Shown in pieces: positions 60,295 through 64,000 of a stretch of 64,000 nt of DNA. Both the position numbers and the translations under genes were made by a program. The DNA is from Conus ventricosus (lineage: Eukaryota; Mollusca; Gastropoda; Neogastropoda; Conidae). The stretch is from the NCBI GenBank assembly GCA_018398815.1, contig CM031616.1, positions 32,249,792 to 32,313,791 on the forward strand. The letters run 5' to 3'. How positions within the stretch are numbered: the first letter of the stretch is position 1; each line of letters begins with the position of its first letter. Below the pieces are notes generated by a model. The model had not been told where the DNA came from. It saw nothing but the letters and a program-made list of their open reading frames with translations, and searched no databases.

Positions 60295-60345
60295 CTCTCT
60301 CTCTCTCTCTTACTCGCACTCTCTCCCTCTCTCTATCTCTCTGTC
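60248..60345. repeat. (CT)n microsatellite
   Basis: CT repeats with CTTT variants, followed by a repeated word CACGGATTCATAAGGTCTCT / CAGTCATGGATTCAAAAC. Confidence 0.9.
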
Positions 60346-60479
60346 ACGGATTCATAAGGTCTCTATCCCTCTCTCACTCACTCTCACAGTCATGGATTCA
60401 AAACATATATCTTTCCCTCTCTATCATCCCTATCCGACATTGTTTTCTTCTGTACTATGAATTATATCAATCTCAATCG

Positions 60480-61379
60480 AAAAACTAAAATAAATAAATA
60501 CAAAAAAAAAAATTAAAAAAAAAAGAAAAGAAAGAAAAACCAACGCCACCACTGTCTGTTGTTGAAGGGCTCTGAAACACACAGTGATCTACTTGGCTCA
60601 TATGCCGCCAACTGTGAAACAGATTGTTCACAGTCAACGTAGTGCTTCTTACTAGTATGCAGGCCAGCCGCGCATACATATTCCATCACGCACGGCCACT
60701 TTCAACAACTGAGACATTAACGCATGAATATTACTACACATGAAGTCTACTGAAAATAAATCAATGAAAGATATTCAGAAAAATTAAACCCGGCTACACA
60801 TACAATACGCGCTCCACAAGAAAAAAAAAATCTTCAACTCTACATCAAGTCATAAAAAATGTTCGACCTTGTTCATGCTTTTAATAGCTAAGAGAATTGA
60901 CCGGCAAACGATCAGTGGTAGTAGTAGTAGTACTAGTAGTAGTAGTAGTAATACTGAACAGATGAAAATACACGAACGTGAGATCTCAACTTACATAGAT
61001 ACGAACTTGGTTTTTAAACGCCACTTTACAATGTAAAGATTTTGAAACCTGGCCTCATATCTACAAAACAAGGGATATTTGGACTCGATAACAATAGCAC
61101 GTGACAATCCAACTCTATTCTTAGACCAAAACTGGTCTTTGTCAGTGTAAGAGACACCTATCAATTAACATTGATGAGCGCAATGGTGATAACAAAACAG
61201 GCCACAAATTCCAACCGTCTATTTATGTTACAGATTTAAAAAAGGACTGAAGAGCAATACATCGAACAATCTAGGCTGGGGAATGAAAATAATTACGACG
61301 TAGACCTACACATCTCAAACATATGTTCTTGAATACGCCGCAACATGTCTCTTATTCGATAAGAAATGAGACAAACACT
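60480..61379. other. AT-rich sequence, no gene recognised
   Basis: Includes an A-rich run (60497-60540) and a short (GTA)n at 60918-60948. The 3' part may belong to the LINE that follows, but I see no confident coding similarity before about 61400. Confidence 0.4.
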
Positions 61380-61399
61380 GTAATGAATTATATTCAAGC

Positions 61400-62577
61400 C
61401 AAGTCCCGTGTTACACTTGATATTCTAATACTTTTAAAACATATAAAGAAGCTAATCTCTTGTCACTTGATGATCAACGCAAACTAGCAACAGCCAAATA
61501 TGTAGCCAGAAGTCTTTCTGTATCAAATTCAGTAACAAATGAAATATTTCTTGATTCCAAATCGGATTTTCCTAAAAGGGCACAGAATATTTCTTACCTG
61601 CAGCTCATTCGAAATTATACTGATGATTTATTTAGAAAATGTGACATCGATATTACATCCATTTCAAAACCTCCAACTATGCCCACGGTTCCTCAATGGG
61701 AGCATATTTCTCCAAATTTTGATATAGATTACACTACTTTAAAAAAAGAAGATAATATCAATTTGATATCAATAGAGAAGCAAAAGAACATCTTGAAAAC
61801 ACATATCCACATCATCTTAAAATCTACACGGATGGTTCAGTTTTAGAATCTTATACAGGAGCTGGATTTGTAATTCCCGATTTAAAAGTAAAGAAATCAT
61901 TTTGTTTAGGACGGAACTTTTCAGTTTTCACTGCTGAACTATACGCAATCCTTATGGCCTTATCTTGGATATCTGATCTTAATGTGGCAATTTACAGCAT
62001 TTTAATCTGTGTTGACTCTAAATCTGTACTTTGTAGCTTACGAAATTGGGATGCAAATGTAAGGAAAGACCTAATTTTTGATATAAAATTTATGATACAT
62101 TCCGTTATGGCGAAAGGAACTTTTGTAGAGTTTTGCTGGATCCCATCCCATTGTGGTATCTATGGAAATGAAATAGCTGATAAATTAGCAAAAGAGGGTG
62201 CTCTTAGAAAAAATCCAGATAGTAAATTAAAATTGGATAAACATGAAATCAGTTCTCTATTAGAAAATTGTATGAACAATGAAAAACTTCCTGCAAAAAC
62301 GAAAGCGTTATTATGTCAAAGATCGTTGTCCAGTATAATTTATAAAATGCGTTTAAACTCGTGGAAAACCAAATTTTCTAAGGATGTAGATTGCGCTTGT
62401 GGTCTCCCATTATCTATTCAACATATTCTTTTTGAATGTCCAGTTCTAACATCTTTATATAATATTCTAAAGATAGATATTGCTTCATTAGGGGCTTTAC
62501 ATGAAATTCTTTACAGCCCCAAAATGATTGATATAGCAAAGGCTATATCGAGTTCTGTTATTATTCATTTGCTGTAA
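61400..62577 (+). pseudogene. 5'-truncated LINE ORF2: linker, RNase H and C-terminal zinc knuckle
   Basis: The first frame contains EANLLSLDDQRKLATAKYVA and RNYTDDLFRKCDID, typical of the segment following RT in RNase-H-bearing LINEs. A frameshift at about 61760-61790 leads to LKIYTDGSVLESYTGAGFVI (RNase H first Asp), FTAELYAILMALSWI (Glu), ILICVDSKSVLCSLRNW (Asp) and VEFCWIPSHCGIYGNEIADK (final Asp and His). It ends with CACGLPLSIQHILFECPVL, a C-x-C...H...C knuckle. Endonuclease and RT are absent. An I/R1-like group is likely. The plus-strand stop is at 62575-62577. Confidence 0.88.
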
Positions 62578-62639
62578 TTGATTTATCAGTTTATAATTAT
62601 TGTTTGGTCGTTAATAGGCAAACTTTCATGTATTTGTGT

Positions 62640-62768
62640 CTCTCTCTCTCTCACTCTCACTCTCACATACACACGGGTGCGCGCATGCATGCACGCACGC
62701 ACACGCACACTCGCGCTCACACACTCTCATATAACGCACTTACACACAAACACACATGTATATAAGGT

Positions 62769-62805
<37 letters not shown>
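62640..62805. repeat. (CT)n/(AC)n stretch and T35-40 run
   Basis: CT and AC repeats with GCATGC words, then a T run from about 62769 to 62804 in the probable 3' region of the LINE. Confidence 0.88.
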
Positions 62806-62808
<3 letters not shown>

Positions 62809-64000
62809 TCTAATATCACCATCGTTGTGAACAGACTCTAAATTAAATCAATCCAAATCCAAATTGATTGTCTCCATTTTCCTAACCCCGTATGGATTCT
62901 AAAAGGTACTGAACAGAGGGTCTAAGGGATTTCACGCCAAATCTTTTCCACACGTAAAAGGAAACCTTTGGGTGGGTGGCGGTATCGTATTGTGGGAGAA
63001 TGGGAGTGGACAGGAGGAGGGGGGAGGGGGGTGGGGGGGGGGTCGTTTAAAAAAAAAAAAGCAAGAAAATCAAAGTACAATCAGTTTTCCTCGTATGATG
63101 AACCAACTGCACACAATTCAAGGCGATGTGCTTTTGCTACCCAGTCTGTTACCCACCTCAAGGCAATGTGCTTACGCTACCCGATCAATTGTCACACACA
63201 TAAACAAATAAAAGGCACACAAGATCAACAAAACAAACTTGCCCTAGAGGGAAAATCCTAAGCTCGCCTGCCTACTTCGCTTTCCACATATGTGCACAAC
63301 AGCAAATAAGATTTTTTTTTTTAAATCAATGTATACACACATTTTATCACGGGAGCAAAATTGACTGTACTTTTCCCACTTTTGCTTGGAAAGAAACAGC
63401 ACAGGTATGTCACTGTTGATTTCTGTCACCTGGAAACGCTACATCTCGGCGGAGGGCGTCTTTAACTCTAAAACATGATGCCACCAGCGAACGATGTTAT
63501 GTGAAAAAGCGCAAACTTTCAGTGTCGAAATGCGCGAACATTGTCTTTCTGTACAACATTCTCATTTCACGTGAATCATCCGACCCTGAATTATGGTGAT
63601 GTAAAATCCTCAATGCGAAAGGATTTATTTTCATGCCCCCCCCCCCCCTTTTTTTTTTTCTGTACAAAAGCTTTTTCCCAGTCAAAACTGAAGCTTATTC
63701 ATTTAAAATCTAGCGGTATTTTATGTTCTCTGGTCATGTTACAGTGGTGTCTACATTTTGTGTGACAAAACTGTCTTAGATATTTGACGGAAAGAAGCGT
63801 TTGTACGGGAGATGCGTTCGGTACGAAAAGAAATGTTTCGGATAATGCTTGACATACCGCACACTTTGATCCATGTATGCACTACACATTGAAATGCATA
63901 TACACAGGGAGTTTCAATGGCGAAAAAAAAACCCAACAGAATCAGTGAACATTCGTTCTGATCGACATTAAAATTCCCTCTTCTACAAGATTTCAGACTT
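62806..64000. other. No gene recognised at the window end
   Basis: A G-rich stretch (62998-63043), a 44-bp imperfect direct repeat (CAAGGCGATGTGCTTTTGCT / CAAGGCAATGTGCTTACGCT at 63120 and 63162), and C/T homopolymers at 63637-63660. No supported ORF. Confidence 0.5.

Overview
The window is animal genomic DNA: one multi-exon gene on the + strand, with exons of 21 to about 307 bp, canonical GT..AG introns, and long introns and flanks packed with microsatellites and transposons. The (AC)n/(CT)n density, tRNA-headed SINEs, Ty3/gypsy and Polinton elements and UNC5-type Ig domains suggest a lophotrochozoan, most likely a gastropod mollusc. That placement is inference; no rRNA, mitochondrial or named marker gene is present.

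Host gene (1964-50028, +). Sixteen exons with compatible intron phases encode the C-terminal 675 or so residues of a secreted or surface protein; its 5' end lies outside the window. The order is: an Ig domain like the second Ig of UNC5 (exons 1-2); an acidic linker plus an Ig domain like UNC5 Ig1 with both cysteine pairs (exons 3-4); a second UNC5-Ig2-like domain (exons 5-6); a short linker including a 21-bp microexon (exons 7-8); three tandem six-cysteine modules, each made of two exons with phases 1-2-1 (exons 9-14); an acidic Gly-rich stalk (exon 15); and a short hydrophobic C-terminus typical of a GPI-anchor signal (exon 16). There is no transmembrane/ZU5/death-domain region as in true UNC5 receptors. 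Exon 3 carries an apparent one-base deletion; the reading frame closes only if one base is restored there.

Transposon layer. Intron 9 (20523-37841) is enlarged by a 15.1-kb Polinton/Maverick (21258-36379) with about 190-bp terminal inverted repeats, AG...CT termini, a CCACA target duplication, and decayed genes for a major capsid protein, a protein-primed family B DNA polymerase and a retroviral-type integrase. Downstream of the host gene lies a young, internally rearranged Ty3/gypsy element (53296-56590), whose RT/RNase H segment is inverted between 142-bp inverted copies of the integrase N-terminal region. A 5'-truncated LINE with an RNase H domain sits at about 61.4-62.6 kb. PiggyBac-type relics lie at 4.7-5.2, 5.3-6.8 and 12.7-13.8 kb, the last one inside a SINE. 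There are several tRNA-derived SINEs, a TAA-flanked PIF/Harbinger-like MITE, other inverted-repeat elements and two striking minisatellites.

Regions with nothing recognised as genic: 1-1963, 50.0-53.3 kb apart from the 3' UTR and repeats, 56.6-61.3 kb and 62.6-64.0 kb.
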